Positions 22,985 through 34,690 of a DNA stretch of 64,000 nucleotides are shown here, piece by piece. A model generated the notes under the pieces. That model was given only the letters and a program-made list of their open reading frames with translations, did no database searches and was not told the DNA's origin. Origin of the DNA: Erinaceus europaeus (taxonomy: Eukaryota; Chordata; Mammalia; Eulipotyphla; Erinaceidae). The first letter of the stretch is position 1. Every line of letters starts with the position of its first letter. The DNA lies in the NCBI RefSeq assembly GCF_950295315.1, contig NC_080168.1, positions 61,837,838-61,901,837 on the forward strand, in the 5' to 3' direction. The position numbers were made by a program, and so were the translations under genes.

Positions 22985-24005
22985 TTGTAAGGGTTATTAC
23001 ATTCCAGTTTCACAGATGAGGAAATTAAAGTCCAGGAAGGTTAAATGAACTTCCCAACATCATATAACTTCTTTATTTTTAATTTTTTATTAGTGATTTA
23101 ATAATGATTAACAAAATTGCAAGCTAACAGGAGTATAATTCCCACCACCAGAGTTCCAAATCCCATCTCCTCCAATGGAAGCTTCCCTATTCTTTATCCC
23201 TTTGGGATTATGGACCAAAATTCTTTGTGAGGAGCTTCTGCTCACAAAGGTGGGAGGTCAGGCTTCTGTAATTGCTTTTGCACTGGACATGGACATTGGT
23301 AGGGGATCCATGTTTCTATTTTTCCCTAGTGGGGTAGAGCTCTGGGGAGGTGGGGTTCCAGGACAAATTGGTGAGGTCACCTAACTAGGGAAGTCAGGGT
23401 GGCATCAGGGTAGCAACTGCAACTTGGTGGCTGAAATGCAGTAAGATATAAAGCAGGGTAAGTTGTTTAATAAACAAAAACTCAAAGGTAGGAATAGAGC
23501 AGGTGAAATTAGAGATTTTTCAGGTGGTAATAAGCTAGGAAGTCTATTTTAGGTGTGTTCCATGGGGCCCATGATTGAGTAGTTTTTGCCTGAACCTGAT
23601 AGCTAGCATTCAGGTGGACTGAAAGTATTTTCTGGTGAAGATGGTGTCAGAGTTGAGAATAGGACTAGAAAGTTGGATCAGGGTAGATAGCAGCTCCCAA
23701 ATGGGAGGAAAGTATATAAATACCATTAACTGTTTACCCCATCAATCTGACCTTGGGCCCATGTCTATTCATATTTAGCATAGGAGCTTGTGTGACCTCT
23801 CAGTTCCTTTCAGTCTGAGCTCGCAGTTCATGGGAACATTCTAGGCTGCACTCATTTAAGGAGTAGGTTAACCCAGCCTCCCTTTGGAGAGTGGAGTAGC
23901 CTCTACCATTGCTGCTGTACAATGAGGGCAAGGTCCACAAGAGTCTTACATCATATAACTTCTAAGTGGTTGTGTTGAGATGCAAATCCAGATGTCTCTG
24001 GTTTG
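22985..24005 (-). repeat. MIR fragment split by retroposon R
   Basis: CACAGATGAGGAAATTAAAGTC at 23,010 and AAGTGGTTGTGTTGAGATGC at 23,964 are two halves of an old mammalian-wide MIR element. They are parted by R and by the duplicated target ACATCATATAACTTCT. Confidence 0.7.
23073..23947 (-). mobile_element. Retroposon R, complete copy with target duplication
   Basis: The 875-bp insert is flanked by perfect 16-bp direct repeats ACATCATATAACTTCT (23,057-23,072 and 23,948-23,963). Such long duplications and the AT-rich 3' tail (plus-strand TTCTTTATTTTTAATTTTTT side) indicate LINE-style target-primed insertion. It carries no open frame of note. Shared landmarks with other copies are CACCAGAGTTCC, TTCTGTAATTGCTT and GTTCCAGGACA. 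It could be a LINE-1 UTR-derived or independent non-autonomous family; I cannot decide. Confidence 0.75.
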
Positions 24006-24009
24006 TTAT

Positions 24010-24340
24010 TTTTTATTGCCTCCAGGGTTGTCGCTGGGACTCAGTGCCTGCACTACAAATCACTGCTCTTGGAGGCCATTTTTTCCATTTGTTGCCTTTG
24101 TTGTTATGTTATTGTTATTGTTGTATTGCTGTTGTTGTTGATGGATAGGACAGAGAAAAATTGAAAGAGGATGGGAAGACAGAGAGGAGGAGAGAAAGAC
24201 ACCTGCAAACCTGCTTCACCACTTGTGAAGCGACTCCCTTGCAGGTAGGGAGCCAGGGGCTCGAACCAGGATCCTTACACCTGTTCTTGTGCTTCATGCC
24301 ATGTGTGCTTAACCCCACTATGCCACCCTCCAGCCCCAAT
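24010..24340 (-). repeat. SINE, family B
   Basis: Reverse copy with GGGACTCAGTGCCTGCACTA, a TTGTTGTATTGCTGTTGTTG section (reverse of the CAA tail), GCGACTCCCTTGCAGG core and GGGGCTCGAACCAGGATCC. Confidence 0.85.
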
Positions 24341-24544
24341 GTCTGTAGTTTTAAGACTGCAATCTTACCCTTCATGCCAATTTAACTTGCAGTTAGAACT
24401 AGTTTTCATTGATAAGCAATATTTTTATTGCATTAAAATACCAAATTCATACTCTGTACAGTATCAACACAAATGCATTGGTCATCAGATGCATGTGGCA
24501 TTTCCAATATAACTAAAATATGTTAGATACAAGAGTGGATATAG

Positions 24545-24800
24545 GGAGCCAAGTGGTGGCACATCCCATTAAACACACATACTTCTAAGTGCAAGAACCT
24601 GTGCAAAGATCTGGGATCAAGCCCCAGCTCTCCATCAGCAGGGGGGTCGCATCATCACGAGAAGTGAAGCAAGTCTGCAGATGTTTGTCTTTCTCTCTCC
24701 TTCTCAGCCTTCCCCTTCTTTCTAAATTTCTGTTCCATCAAAAAAAAATAATAAAATAAACAGAAACAACAGCAACAACAAAAAAGAAAACAAGGGTACA
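24545..24800 (+). repeat. SINE, family B-like
   Basis: CCAAGTGGTGGCACATCCC, AGATCTGGGATCAAGCCCC, GGGGTCGCATCATCACGAG and an ACAACAGCAACAACAAAAA tail. Confidence 0.75.
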
Positions 24801-24919
24801 TATGTAAAAGCCATTTTTCAATATGCAGCTGAAATAGTCTGAATTTATAGTTTAACATTGTGTGTATATGCAGATGATGAATATCATCACAACTGAAGTT
24901 TTCCATTGCTGTAATTCCA

Positions 24920-25080
24920 CAGGCATTGTTCTAAACGTTTCAGCTCTACAACCTCATTTAAATTCTACCACCACACCCTAGGAGTTTCATTATTTCATGA
25001 TATCATTTCATAGAGAAGAAAACTGAGGCACTGAGAGGTTATAAAATTTATACAAGTTTATATAATTAGTGATCCCTTAA
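24920..25080 (-). repeat. MIR fragment
   Basis: CAACCTCATTTAAATTCTAC, AGAAAACTGAGGCACTGAG and AGGTTATAAAATTTATACAAG follow the reverse MIR consensus order. It is ancient and strongly diverged. Confidence 0.7.
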
Positions 25081-25344
25081 AGCTTAGACTCAAAGAATCC
25101 CATCTTCTCAAGACTCTTTTGCTAGGTGGCCTTTCAAGATTTGTACTTAGATGTATGTATAATGTCCATGCATATAAGTATCAATGGGCGGGCCCTACCT
25201 ATAGCTCTCAAAATACAGGGAAAGTAATGAAGGTGAAGCTACATTTTGTATCAGCCTGCAGCTCCATATTCTGGTAGCATCACGAAGCTGCCTGAAATGT
25301 ATTGATCAGAGAAAACTTTACATTGGTTCAAGTATACAAAACTC

Positions 25345-25394
25345 TTAATTAAAAAAAATGTTTTTATTGGGTAGAAACAGCCAGGAATCCAGAA

Positions 25395-25463
<69 letters not shown>

Positions 25464-25602
25464 GGGGGAAATTTCCTCCTGTAGGTGGGGACTGGGTGCT
25501 TGAACCTCGGTCCTTGCTCGAACCTCGGTCCTTGCTCGAACCTCGGTCCTTGCTCATTCTAACATGTGAGCTCAAGCAGGTGTACCACCACCAGCCCCCC
25601 GC
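25345..25602 (-). repeat. SINE, family A, with (GT)31 and an 18-bp triplication
   Basis: A reverse copy whose pyrimidine/purine middle has been replaced by a (GT)n run (25,398-25,461). Its B-box region CTCGAACCTCGGTCCTTG is repeated three times in tandem (25,502-25,555). Confidence 0.85.
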
Positions 25603-25774
25603 CCCCACCAAGACTCTAAATCCTTTGAGGCAATTTCAAGTCCCACCAGTATATTTTGAATTACAGAGACAATACTAGTAAATATTGGTTGTAGATAATA
25701 TGTGATCCTAAATGGTTTGCGTGAAACTCATTTTGAATTGATATGGTCAGTATGTTAAAGACAACAGACAGATA

Positions 25775-25963
25775 AAGGCCAGAGAAATAGCTCATTTGGA
25801 TAGTGTGTTGATTTACCATATGTATGCTCCAAATTTCAGTTCAACCCCTGCTATACTGAAGGAAGTTTCAGTATTCTTTTACCATCCCCCTTTCTGTCCC
25901 TCTCTACCCTTTCCTCTCTCCCACCTTTTCTACCTATTTCTCTGTCTCTACCTAAAAACAAGC

Positions 25964-25999
<36 letters not shown>

Positions 26000-26005
26000 A
26001 ACCCC
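25775..26005 (+). repeat. SINE, family D, with (AAC)n tail
   Basis: GGCCAGAGAAATAGCTCATT and TTCAGTTCAACCCCTG, a pyrimidine tract and about 11 AAC units (25,966-25,999). Confidence 0.7.
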
Positions 26006-26044
26006 ACAGCAGATAGGGTGTTTGAGAATCCTCAAAAAAGGGGA

Positions 26045-26275
26045 GGGGGCTGAGTGGTGGTGTACCTGGTTGAATGCACCTGTTACAATGTGCAAGGATC
26101 CAGGTTCAAGCCCCTGGTCCCCATCTGCAGAGGTGAAACAGTATTGCAGATGCCCCTCTCTTTTCCCCCATCTCTCTCCTTCTCCCTTTCCCTCCCTGCC
26201 CCCTCCCTGCCCTCTCTATTTTTGATTGCCTCTATCCAATAAATAAAGATGATACAAAAAAATAAAATAAAAAGG
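26045..26275 (+). repeat. SINE, family A
   Basis: GAGTGGTGGTGTACCTGG, CCAGGTTCAAGCCCCTGG and CCAATAAATAAAGATGATAC. The GAAAGCTTCAC core is lost. Confidence 0.85.
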
Positions 26276-27647
26276 TAGTCAACATAAGACCCATTACTCC
26301 TGAAGTGGGAAGAAATACAAGTGACTAAATATGTTCAATAGATATAGATTATCCATTTCTTCCTTTTTTTTTTTCTTTTCAGGTAGTTTGTCAACCTTCA
26401 CTCCATTAACAAGAGTAGATTATGACATTGTCATTTTAATTGAGTAATTAGGAATTCAAACATCAACAGTACTCCAAGAACCCAGGGCGTATTCAGTAGG
26501 AATCACAGAGATTGGAGTGGCTTACCCATGTCTATTTTTACCATGTTCATCAAACACAATATGCTTATGAGATATTGCAAGAGAGCTTCTCCAGTTCAAG
26601 TAGCCTGAGAAAAAAAAGCATTTTGAGGTCCTGTTCTCATTCTCCCTTTATCTCCCTAAGTACATTATCAGGAATGATCTCTAGAGAGTAAAGCAAATAA
26701 CGGGTAATAATTTTCCTTCCATGGGTACTCTGAGCCCTGATAACTCCTAAGATACTGAAACTAGTGCTTCACGAAGGGCTAATATGCCTCTTCAGAAACA
26801 CTGTAAAAAGACATCCTACACTTAGCAGATGCCGTACATTAACTTCACATGCTGAAAAAAAAAAAAACTTTTAAAGCCCTATTACAGATACATATGTTTT
26901 CATTTAAAAAAACGACTATGAAATCAAGTGTTCTTTTATTTAAACATTCCCTTGTGGTTCTATGAATTAAGGATCGGTAGTACTATATTAACAGCTAAGA
27001 ATGAAGCCCAACTAAACTGGTTAGAAACAGTTGGTAAAACTGCCAACAAGGATTTTTGTCATTGAAATTGACTGAGATGTGAGGCAGCATCTACATTCAA
27101 ACGTGAATTTTAATCTTATTTAAACTTTCTTATTTTGGTAAGTCTTTAATATATGCTTTTAAAAAAAAAGCAGCCACAGTTTTAAAAAGGGGAAATGATG
27201 TATAATACTCAGATCCTTTCCACAACCCAAACCACAATGGCATTGCTCTTATTAGTGAAGAGTGTTTATTATTCTGATTGTTAAATTTTCCTTCCCGGGG
27301 AGAAAAACCAGAGAGAAAAAAATTGGTTCCATTCCAATGAAACAACTTACAGACTCACATCTTGTCTATTCATTTACTTTTTCTTCAGTCCTTTAATTTT
27401 AAATAATGAGCATTCAATATGAGAGACATGCAAAAACAGAATTTTTAAAAAAATAAATGTGGGACATTTTTTTCAAATTTAAGTTTCACAATCTATTAGG
27501 GAGTCTATCAACTATAAAACTTGTGTCATAAATACAGAGGTTTATAATACAACAAGATCTGTTGATTATATTTGTAAGGAAAAAGGTAATGACTGACACA
27601 CACACACAGAGAGACAGAGACACAGAAAAAGAGAGAGAATGAAAGAG
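26276..27647. other. Unique AT-rich sequence without identified gene
   Basis: 1.37 kb with no SINE except an AC/AG-rich run at its end (27,598-27,645), no convincing frame and no recognised motif. After the 7-kb stretch it is among the longest SINE-free intervals outside the retroviral copies. Confidence 0.4.
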
Positions 27648-27858
27648 ACAGGGGCCAGGTGATGATGTGCCTGGTTAAGCACACACATTACAGTGCACAA
27701 AGACCCAGGTTCAAGCCCCTGGTCCCTACCTGCAGGGGGAAAGCTTCACAAGTGGTGAACCAGGGCTGCAGGTGTCTCTCTGTCTCTCTCACTCTCTTAT
27801 CTCCCCCTACCCTGGTGATTTCTGTCTCTACCCAATAATACATATAATTACTTAATTA
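27648..27858 (+). repeat. SINE, family A
   Basis: Close to consensus: CCTGGTTAAGCACACAC, CCCAGGTTCAAGCCCCTGG, GGGGGAAAGCTTCACAAG. Confidence 0.9.
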
Positions 27859-27864
27859 AAAGAG

Positions 27865-27983
27865 AATTAAAGAGACCACAACATTGGCAAAGCTTCCTTC
27901 AATGTGGTGGGGGTCAGGCTTGAACTTGGGTCATGCACATGGTAAAGCAGCGCACTATCCAAGTGAGCTCGTTCACTGGTCCT
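27865..27983 (-). repeat. SINE, family D
   Basis: Reverse copy: GGGGTCAGGCTTGAACTTGG and GTAAAGCAGCGCACTATCC. Confidence 0.65.
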
Positions 27984-28514
27984 GATGTATTTTCCTTATT
28001 TAGAATTCATTGGTGGGAGAACTAATCACAAGGCTTGTCAATATACTATTTTAAGCTTGAGTCCCAGGAGGCATTAGGTATTGGCTGTGTGGACTCACAA
28101 TATAGAGGGTGGTGTGTGATAGATATATGGTGTTTTTATTTTGTTTGCTTGACAGTTTGCTTTATATTCTCTACATGAGTGAAACCATTTGGCATTTGCC
28201 TTGTTCCTGCTAATTTATCTCATTTAGTATTATCCTCTCAGGTTCCATCCACATGGGAAATTACAAGTGTGTTTTATTTTTATTTTTTTTTTTACAATTT
28301 TATGGAGGGGGGAGGTAATCATAAGTTGACACATAGATACAAACTCTCATATGCCTCCATGACAGGTGTCTGCATAACAACATCACCCCCAGTATGGTTC
28401 CTTTACCCCCATCATGAACCAGGAATCCAATGCCTTCTCTACCTCTTCCCTTCCCTCCTTCCTGCAGTACACCATACCCACTTCAAGTCTCACCTTGTGC
28501 TTTTTCCTTTCTGT

Positions 28515-28658
28515 TATTTATTTATTCATTTATTATTTTTTTACCAGAACACTGCTCAGCTCTGGTTTATGGTGGTGTGGGGGTTTGAACTTGAGACTTT
28601 AGAGCCTCAGGCATAAGATTCCCTTTGCATAACCATTATGCTGTCTACCCCTGTGCTC
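28515..28658 (-). repeat. SINE, family C
   Basis: ACCAGAACACTGCTCAGCTC, GGTGTGGGGGTTTGAACTTG and CATAACCATTATGCTGTC, inserted in the old LINE-1. Confidence 0.85.
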
Positions 28659-28899
28659 TGTCCTTGTTTCTTAAGTCCCACCTATAAGTGAGACCATCTG
28701 GTATTCTCTTACTGGTTTATCTCACTTCCATGATCCCTTCATGATTTTCTGAAACATAATTCCTTTAAAAATAACTGTCGGTTATGATCCTAACTGCCCC
28801 CCAACTCTAATATGAGGCAAAGAAGATAACTTCATAATTTTTAACAGCTGAGTAGTAGTAATGATCTTTTCTTTCCTTTTCTTTTCTCTTCTCTCTCTC

Positions 28900-29104
28900 T
28901 TTTTAAAATTATCTTTATTTATTCATTGGATAGAGACAGTCAGAAATTAAGAGAGTAGGGAAGATAGAGAGGGAGACAGAGACACCTTCACCACTTGCAA
29001 AGCTTTCCCCCTGCAGGTAGGGACGGGGGGGGGGGGGGCTTGAACCCAGGTCCTTGCACATTGTAACATGTGTGTTCCACCAGATGTGCCACCACCCAGC
29101 CCCT
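28900..29104 (-). repeat. SINE, family A
   Basis: TTTATTCATTGGATAGAGAC, CACTTGCAAAGCTTTCCCCC and GGGCTTGAACCCAGGTCC. A poly-G run (29,025-29,038) sits in the middle. Confidence 0.85.
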
Positions 29105-29107
29105 ATT

Positions 29108-29260
29108 CCATTTTATTCCTCCCCTTCCCTTCCCTTCCCTTCCCTTCCCTTCCCTTCCCTTCCCTTCCTTTCCCTTCCATTTCCCTCCCTCTTTCCCCTC
29201 CACCCTCCCCTCCCCTCCCCTTCTCTCCTCTCCTCTTCTTTTCCTTTCCAGCTGAGTAGC
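29108..29260. repeat. Pyrimidine repeat, (CCCTT)n type
   Basis: About 13 near-perfect TTCCC units followed by looser CT-rich sequence. The frames through it on both strands are low-complexity. Confidence 0.9.
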
Positions 29261-29773
29261 ATTCTGTTGTGTTTGTGTATATATCACATCTTCTTTATCC
29301 TTTCATTCACCAGTGAACAACTTGGTCATTGCCACAACCTAGCTATTATGAACTATGTTGCAGTGAATGCCAGGGGAGCAAATGTGCTTTTGAATTACTG
29401 TCCTTGTATTCTCTAAATAGAGATAACTAGACTGCATGGAGTTTGTATTTTTAATCTTTTTAGGAATGTTTGTGTTGTTTCCTAGGGTGGGTGCATCAGT
29501 TTCTTTGTGTGTCCCCCCCTCCCAGTGAGAGGGTTACCTCCAAACCCTTGCCTAACAACATGTTGTTTCTTGTCTCTTTGATTATAGTGATTCTCAGGGC
29601 TACCAGATGATATCTCCTTGTGGTTTTTATCTTCATTTCCCTAATAATACATGATCACAAATGCCTTTTCATGTGCCTGTTGGCTATCCTTCTTTGAAGG
29701 AGTGTCTTATTCAGATCCTTTGCCCAGTTTTTAATTGGGTTGTTTTTGTTGTTGAGTTGTATGAAATGAAGAT

Positions 29774-29774
<1 letters not shown>

Positions 29775-29813
<39 letters not shown>

Positions 29814-29815
29814 TC
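29775..29815. repeat. (TTCT)n microsatellite
   Basis: Ten TTCT units. Confidence 0.9.
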
Positions 29816-29829
29816 ATTATGCAGAGTCA

Positions 29830-30002
29830 GGACCTCACATACCCTGGTTAACTTTTCACTTTTTTTTTTGCTTTTTCACTTCTTATTTAGAGAGTGAGAG
29901 AGAGCTTGCTTCTCTGGCCCTTCCATGTGGTGCCAGGACTCAAACTCAAGCTGGTGCACATAGTAATGCATGTGCCCTACCCATTGAGCTACCTGATCAT
30001 CC
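29830..30002 (-). repeat. SINE, family D
   Basis: GGTGCCAGGACTCAAACTCA and GTGCCCTACCCATTGAGCTA in reverse orientation. Confidence 0.65.
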
Positions 30003-30509
30003 CCTAACAAACATGTTTAAGGGACTCTGAAGTCAGTTCTTTCATCTCTTCCAGCCTGCCTTTATTAAGGCCCTGGCTTGCAAAAGATTTGAGAGACACT
30101 GTTTGTAACTGACCCCATATCCATTTCCCACTTTGCATGAAGCTAGTCAGCAGTTTGTTTGAGACAATGATGGGTCCAGCTAAAGTCTTGCATTTCCAAA
30201 CCTCCCCTGCAGCCTGGGCTGACTCCTATGTCACAGTTCCAAGCAGTGAGATAGGCGAAGTCTCTGAATTGAGCTTCTATTGAGGTTCCATGGGAGGTAA
30301 GACATGCTTTTGGTCCTTCCCCCTGCTTGCGTGGGACATGGGAATAGGTTATATCAGAGGTCACACAAGCCCTTTTATCAGTGACCTATGCTTACCAAGG
30401 ATGGCTCAGACAATAGGAGGATGTAATTCGAGTAATAGAAGTGAGCAGGAACTTTCCCAAGACCCCCTCAACAGCCTACTTTGGAGTTTCTCATGTAAGA
30501 TAGAGAAAG

Positions 30510-30728
30510 CCTTGTGGGTGGTGCTGGTTGTTGGCACACCTGGTTGAATGTGCAAGAACCCAGGTTAGAGCCCCTGGTCCCCACTTGCAGGGGGAAAGCT
30601 TTTCAAGTGGTGAAGCAGTGCTGTAGGTGTCTCTCTGTCTCTGTCTCCCTCTCTATCACCCCCTTGTCTCTCAATTTCTGGCTGTCTCTATTCAATAAAT
30701 AAATAAGCAAATATAATAAAAAATAAGA
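30510..30728 (+). repeat. SINE, family A
   Basis: GGCACACCTGGTTGAATG, AACCCAGGTTAGAGCCCC, GGGGGAAAGCTTTTCAAG and TATTCAATAAATAAATAAG. Confidence 0.85.
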
Positions 30729-30735
30729 AAGCCTT

Positions 30736-30905
30736 GGGGTCAGGTGATGGTGCATTAGGTCCCCATGCCCCACCTTCCAGGGGAAAGCTTCAGGAGTGTT
30801 GAAGCAGGTCTGTAGGTGTTTCTCTGTCTCTTTCCCTTTCTGTCTTTCCATCCCTCTCAATTTCTCTCTGTCTCTATCTAATAACAAATAAATAAAAATA
30901 AAAAG
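30736..30905 (+). repeat. SINE, family A, internally deleted
   Basis: GGGGTCAGGTGATGGTGCAT goes straight to TAGGTCCCCATGCCCCACC, so the second half of the tRNA-like head is missing. Confidence 0.8.
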
Positions 30906-31765
30906 AGAAAGCCTTTTTATACCACCTTTTTGCTTTTTTTTTTCTTTTACCTCTAACTGAGTAAGACTACTAAGTAAATATTTGTCTGGGGTCCCTGCAT
31001 CCTCCTTGTCTTCTGGAAATAGTTCTTTATGTGACTAGGTCTTTCTACTGGGCTCGTCATACAGTCCTTTCCTGTCCTGCCCCAGCTCCTTGTAGATGGT
31101 GATTGGTTGAGTAGTGAACATGTGACCTAATCCCTGAGATGGTGTACTCTTCCCTCTTCCAGGCAGGTGGCTGATAGAGAGCTGGACACCTAATAACCAG
31201 TTTCCTCTGAATTTTGGTTGAATTTAAACTGTAGCTAGGAAGAATCCCCCCCCCCCCATTTTCTGATAAATTCCCATGGTAAGAATGTAAGTCTAGGACT
31301 TAATTGCCAGCCATGGGTCCAAGTATATATTTTTGTTTGTTTCTTTTAATTGTCTTTTTACCTATTCACCCCAAGAACAGACTTGGCAGACTTGAGAAAG
31401 GCAACAAGTGAGACAATTTATTTGATTCTGCAAAATGAGGCGATGGCCCAACCAGAGTCCACCATGTTGGCAAACACCAGTCAGGGATCACAACCAACTG
31501 TTTATTGCCTAACCACAGGCTTGAAACTGCCCTGTTTTCCATGGATTGGATACACAGATTCATAGTCTTATCACAGCTGGCTAATAGAAAAAGGGGAGGG
31601 TGGCACATGGAAAGGAGGTGGACTCTTTTCTAGGTTAGGGACTGGGTTTGGCCTACTTGACCCTATCCACATACTTGTGTGAGGTTCTTTAACATATGAG
31701 TGTCTTAGACAAGAAGTTCAGTTGTTCCTGTCAGTAGGTCCTCAGGTGGAAGCCATCAGTAGGGG

Positions 31766-31769
<4 letters not shown>
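30906..31769. other. Unique sequence without identified gene
   Basis: No SINE. Two overlapping frames of 71 and 80 codons near 31,350-31,608 on opposite strands show no recognised domain. Confidence 0.35.

Positions 31770-31819
<50 letters not shown>
31770..31819. repeat. (GT)n microsatellite
   Basis: About 25 uninterrupted GT units. Confidence 0.95.
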
Positions 31820-31822
<3 letters not shown>

Positions 31823-31969
31823 ATTAAACAATCTTCACTTCTTATGGAGGAGGGAGGGTGGGAGATGGGGGAAATGGTGGGAAGGGGGAAGAGAGCATGA
31901 CTGGGCTTAGCCTTAAACCCCTCTTATGACAGCCTCATAGTGCTGGAAGAAATGTTTTTCTGGAAATTG

Positions 31970-32175
31970 GTTGATTGTCCACCCAGTAGAGTGCATAGGT
32001 TACAGTGTGCAAGGACCCAAGTTCAAGCCCCTGGCCCCCAACTGCAGGGGGAAAGCTTCATGAGTGGGAAAGCAAGACTACAGGTTTCTGTCTCTGTCTC
32101 TTTCCCTCTCTCTTCCCCTTCCCTTTCAATTTCTGTCTCTATCCAAAGTAAATAAATAAATAAAATATATTTTTA
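31970..32175 (+). repeat. SINE, family A
   Basis: CAAGTTCAAGCCCCTGGCCC, GAAAGCTTCATGAGTGGGAA and TAAATAAATAAATAAAATA. The head is degraded. Confidence 0.85.
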
Positions 32176-32534
32176 AATGCATATCTATTTGATATCTGCC
32201 TTCCTGCCCCCACCAAACAGGAAGCTGCATGAATTTGTATAGGCAACCTACCTGAGCAGGAGGTAGACACACAGAGAATGACTGAAAAAGGTTCTGAAGG
32301 CATTTAAGTCCATTACTAACTACTTTCTATTGCCCAGCTTGGGCTCTGTCCTTTGATTCAGATCCACTTTAACCTCTTCCCAATAGATGTCATGAATTTT
32401 ATTTTGCTTCAGTTAGTAAGAATTCAGTGGCTTCCTTATGCAAAGACTATAGTAACTAACCTACAAAAACCTATCACACTCCTTATAATAGACTCAATGG
32501 TTGTATTCTCTAAAAATCCAGAAGTTGTTATAGA

Positions 32535-32790
32535 GTCTGGGTGGTGGCACACCCAGTAGAGCACACACATCACGATGAGTGAGGACTTGGGTTCAAGCTC
32601 CTAATCCCTACCTTCAAGGTGTGTGTATGGGGGGCAGGGCAACATCACAAGCAATGAAGTATTGCTACTGGGCTCTCCCTCTTACTTCCTCCCCCTCCCT
32701 CCCTTAACTTCTAGTAAAAAAGTCTCCAGTGGAGTTTTGTGCAGGTACTGAGCCCCAGTGACAACCCTGATAGAAAAAAATAAAAACGAA
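32535..32790 (+). repeat. SINE, family B-like
   Basis: GTCTGGGTGGTGGCACACCC, TTGGGTTCAAGCTCC and GGTACTGAGCCCCAGTGAC at the end. Confidence 0.7.
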
Positions 32791-32837
32791 CAAATCAAAA
32801 ACACCCAGCATAAATCACCATCTTAATCTCTAGCTGG

Positions 32838-33045
32838 TGATATTAGGAGGAGGGGCATTGAGAAACATGGTTAGGTCTTGAGATTGAAGTTCTCGTGAAT
32901 GGGAGAGGTACCCTTATAAAAGAAACCCCCAGATAACTCCTCTCCTTTCAGCTTGAGGATACAATGAGTAGGCAGCCTTCACCTTCTGACATTGAATCTG
33001 GACTCCCCAGTCTCCAGAACTATGCTGTGTATGTGTCACTGGAGT
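32838..33045 (+). repeat. Ancient mammalian interspersed repeat
   Basis: GAATGGGAGAGGTACCCTTATAAAAG, CACCTTCTGACATTGAATCTG and CCCAGTCTCCAGAACTATG follow an order I remember from an old repeat shared by many mammals. I do not assign its family. Confidence 0.5.
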
Positions 33046-33734
33046 AAATAGGTAAAAATACAGTTAAAACAAACATTTCCCCACCTGCGGGGGGTGGGGA
33101 GGGCTCAGGAGCAGTGGAGCAGGCTAAAGGTATTGCTCCCTTTCCCTCCCGTCTCACATTTTTTTTCTCTGTTTCTGTCATAATTTTTAAGAGAGAGACA
33201 ATGCCTTTTAACATATTCATATCATACCTTCAACTCATTTCATATGGAGAAATATCTTTGAAACTCTGACAGTTTCTTAGGAATCATTCTAGATTGAGTC
33301 ATCATCAAAATGATTAAGTGCTTACTTACAAAATCCTAACTTCTAAAAGAACAAGACAAATGCTAAGTAAGTAAATAACAGTGACCACAAATATCAGAGG
33401 ACTAAGTTCTTCAAAGGCAATCAAAGAATGTGCAATGATAGTAATTGACTGAGGAATGACTTTGGACCAAGAATTGCCTTCAATAGGAAAGACCTTTATA
33501 AAACAGTGAATGATGACATGTTCATTCCTACTTTGGGATCTGTTCACTATATTCTAGAACTTTGTTTTTCTTTTTTCACTTAGCCATCCTTATGTGTACA
33601 GAAATGTAGGCATATATTTTTTTTTTTGGTCCTTGCTATTTTTGGGAATGAGAATCCTATAGGGACATAGAAAACAAAATCCTCTGTGGATCATTCTAGG
33701 AAGCATCAGACTCTGATGTAGAAGAGATTCCAGG

Positions 33735-34020
33735 GGTCAGGCAGTGGCGGATGGGTTAAGCACACATAGTATTAAGCAGAAGGACCCTCACAAGGATCTG
33801 GGTTCCAGCCCCAGCTCTCCACCTGTAGGAGGATGCTTCACAAGCAGTGAAGCAGGTATACAGTTCTCTATCTTTCTCTCTCCTTCTCTATCTTCCCCCT
33901 CCTCTCTCAATTTCTCTCTGTCCTATCCAGTAAAATGGAAAAAAAAAAAAAAGTCAGGAGCAGTGGATTCATAGGGCAGGCACCAAGCCCCAGGGGTAAC
34001 CTTAGATGCAAAAAAAAAAA
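33735..34020 (+). repeat. SINE, family B
   Basis: GGTCAGGCAGTGGCGGATG, GGATCTGGGTTCCAGCCC, GATGCTTCACAAGCAGTGAA and AGGAGCAGTGGATTCATAG. Confidence 0.85.
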
Positions 34021-34169
34021 CAAACCTAAAATATTGCTTTGTTACTGTACAGTTTCTAGATGAACCTATAGAAAATTTGTATCAGAATTGAAACAGCTGC
34101 TTGCCCTTCCTGGTAAGGAAGGATCAAGGAGGAGATGACTACAGAAGTAATGTGTTAACCTTCGAAGAT

Positions 34170-34690
34170 GATTTCTTTTTATTTATTTTTATTTATAAAA
34201 AGGAAACATTGACAAAACCATAGGATAAGAGGGGTACAACTCCACACAATTCCCACCACCAGATCTCCATATCTCCTCCCCTCCCCTGATAGCTTTCCTA
34301 TTCTTTAACCCTCTGGGAGTATGGACCTAAGGTCATTGTAGGATGCAGAAGGTGGAAGGTCTGGCTCTTGTAATTGCTTTCCTGCTGAACATGGGTGTTG
34401 ACTGTTCAATACATACTCCCAGCCTGCCTCTCTCTTTCTCTAGTAGGGTGGGGCTCTGGGGAAGCGGAGCTCCAGGACACATTGGTGGGGTTGTCTGTCC
34501 AGGGAAGTCTGGTCGGCATCATGCTAGCATCTGGAACCTGGTGGTGGTGATTTGGTAGGTTCCTGAAGTTGTTCTAGTCCTGTCTTGTTGAGGTCCCAGG
34601 TGGTCTCCTTTGGCATTCCTAGTTGACCCAGGAGAGGAGAGGAGAGGAGAAAAACACAGTTGCTGCTGCTCCATAGCCCCACCTCCGGAA
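34170..34690 (-). repeat. Retroposon R copy, second subfamily
   Basis: AAACATTGACAAAACCATAG, GTCTGGCTCTTGTAATTGC and CTCCAGGACACATTGGTG. Beyond 34,500 it has a 5' part (GTTGAGGTCCCAGGTGGTCT, then a GAGGA run) not seen in the 23-kb copy. Confidence 0.7.

Larger units (their letters stand above)
28140..29770 (-). mobile_element. Ancient LINE-1 3' region, broken up by later repeats
   Basis: Segments near 28,150-28,260, 28,670-28,830 and 29,245-29,770 read, on the minus strand, as the end of L1 ORF2 and its 3' UTR. On the plus strand this shows as TTCACCAGTGAACAACTTGG, AGCTATTATGAACTATGTTG and TCATGTGCCTGTTGGCTATC. A family C SINE, a family A SINE and pyrimidine tracts split it. Confidence 0.7.

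Noticed and set aside
25502..25555. CRISPR-like spaced repeats
   Set aside because: Three head-to-tail 18-bp units with no spacers, inside a SINE in a mammalian genome. This is a short minisatellite.
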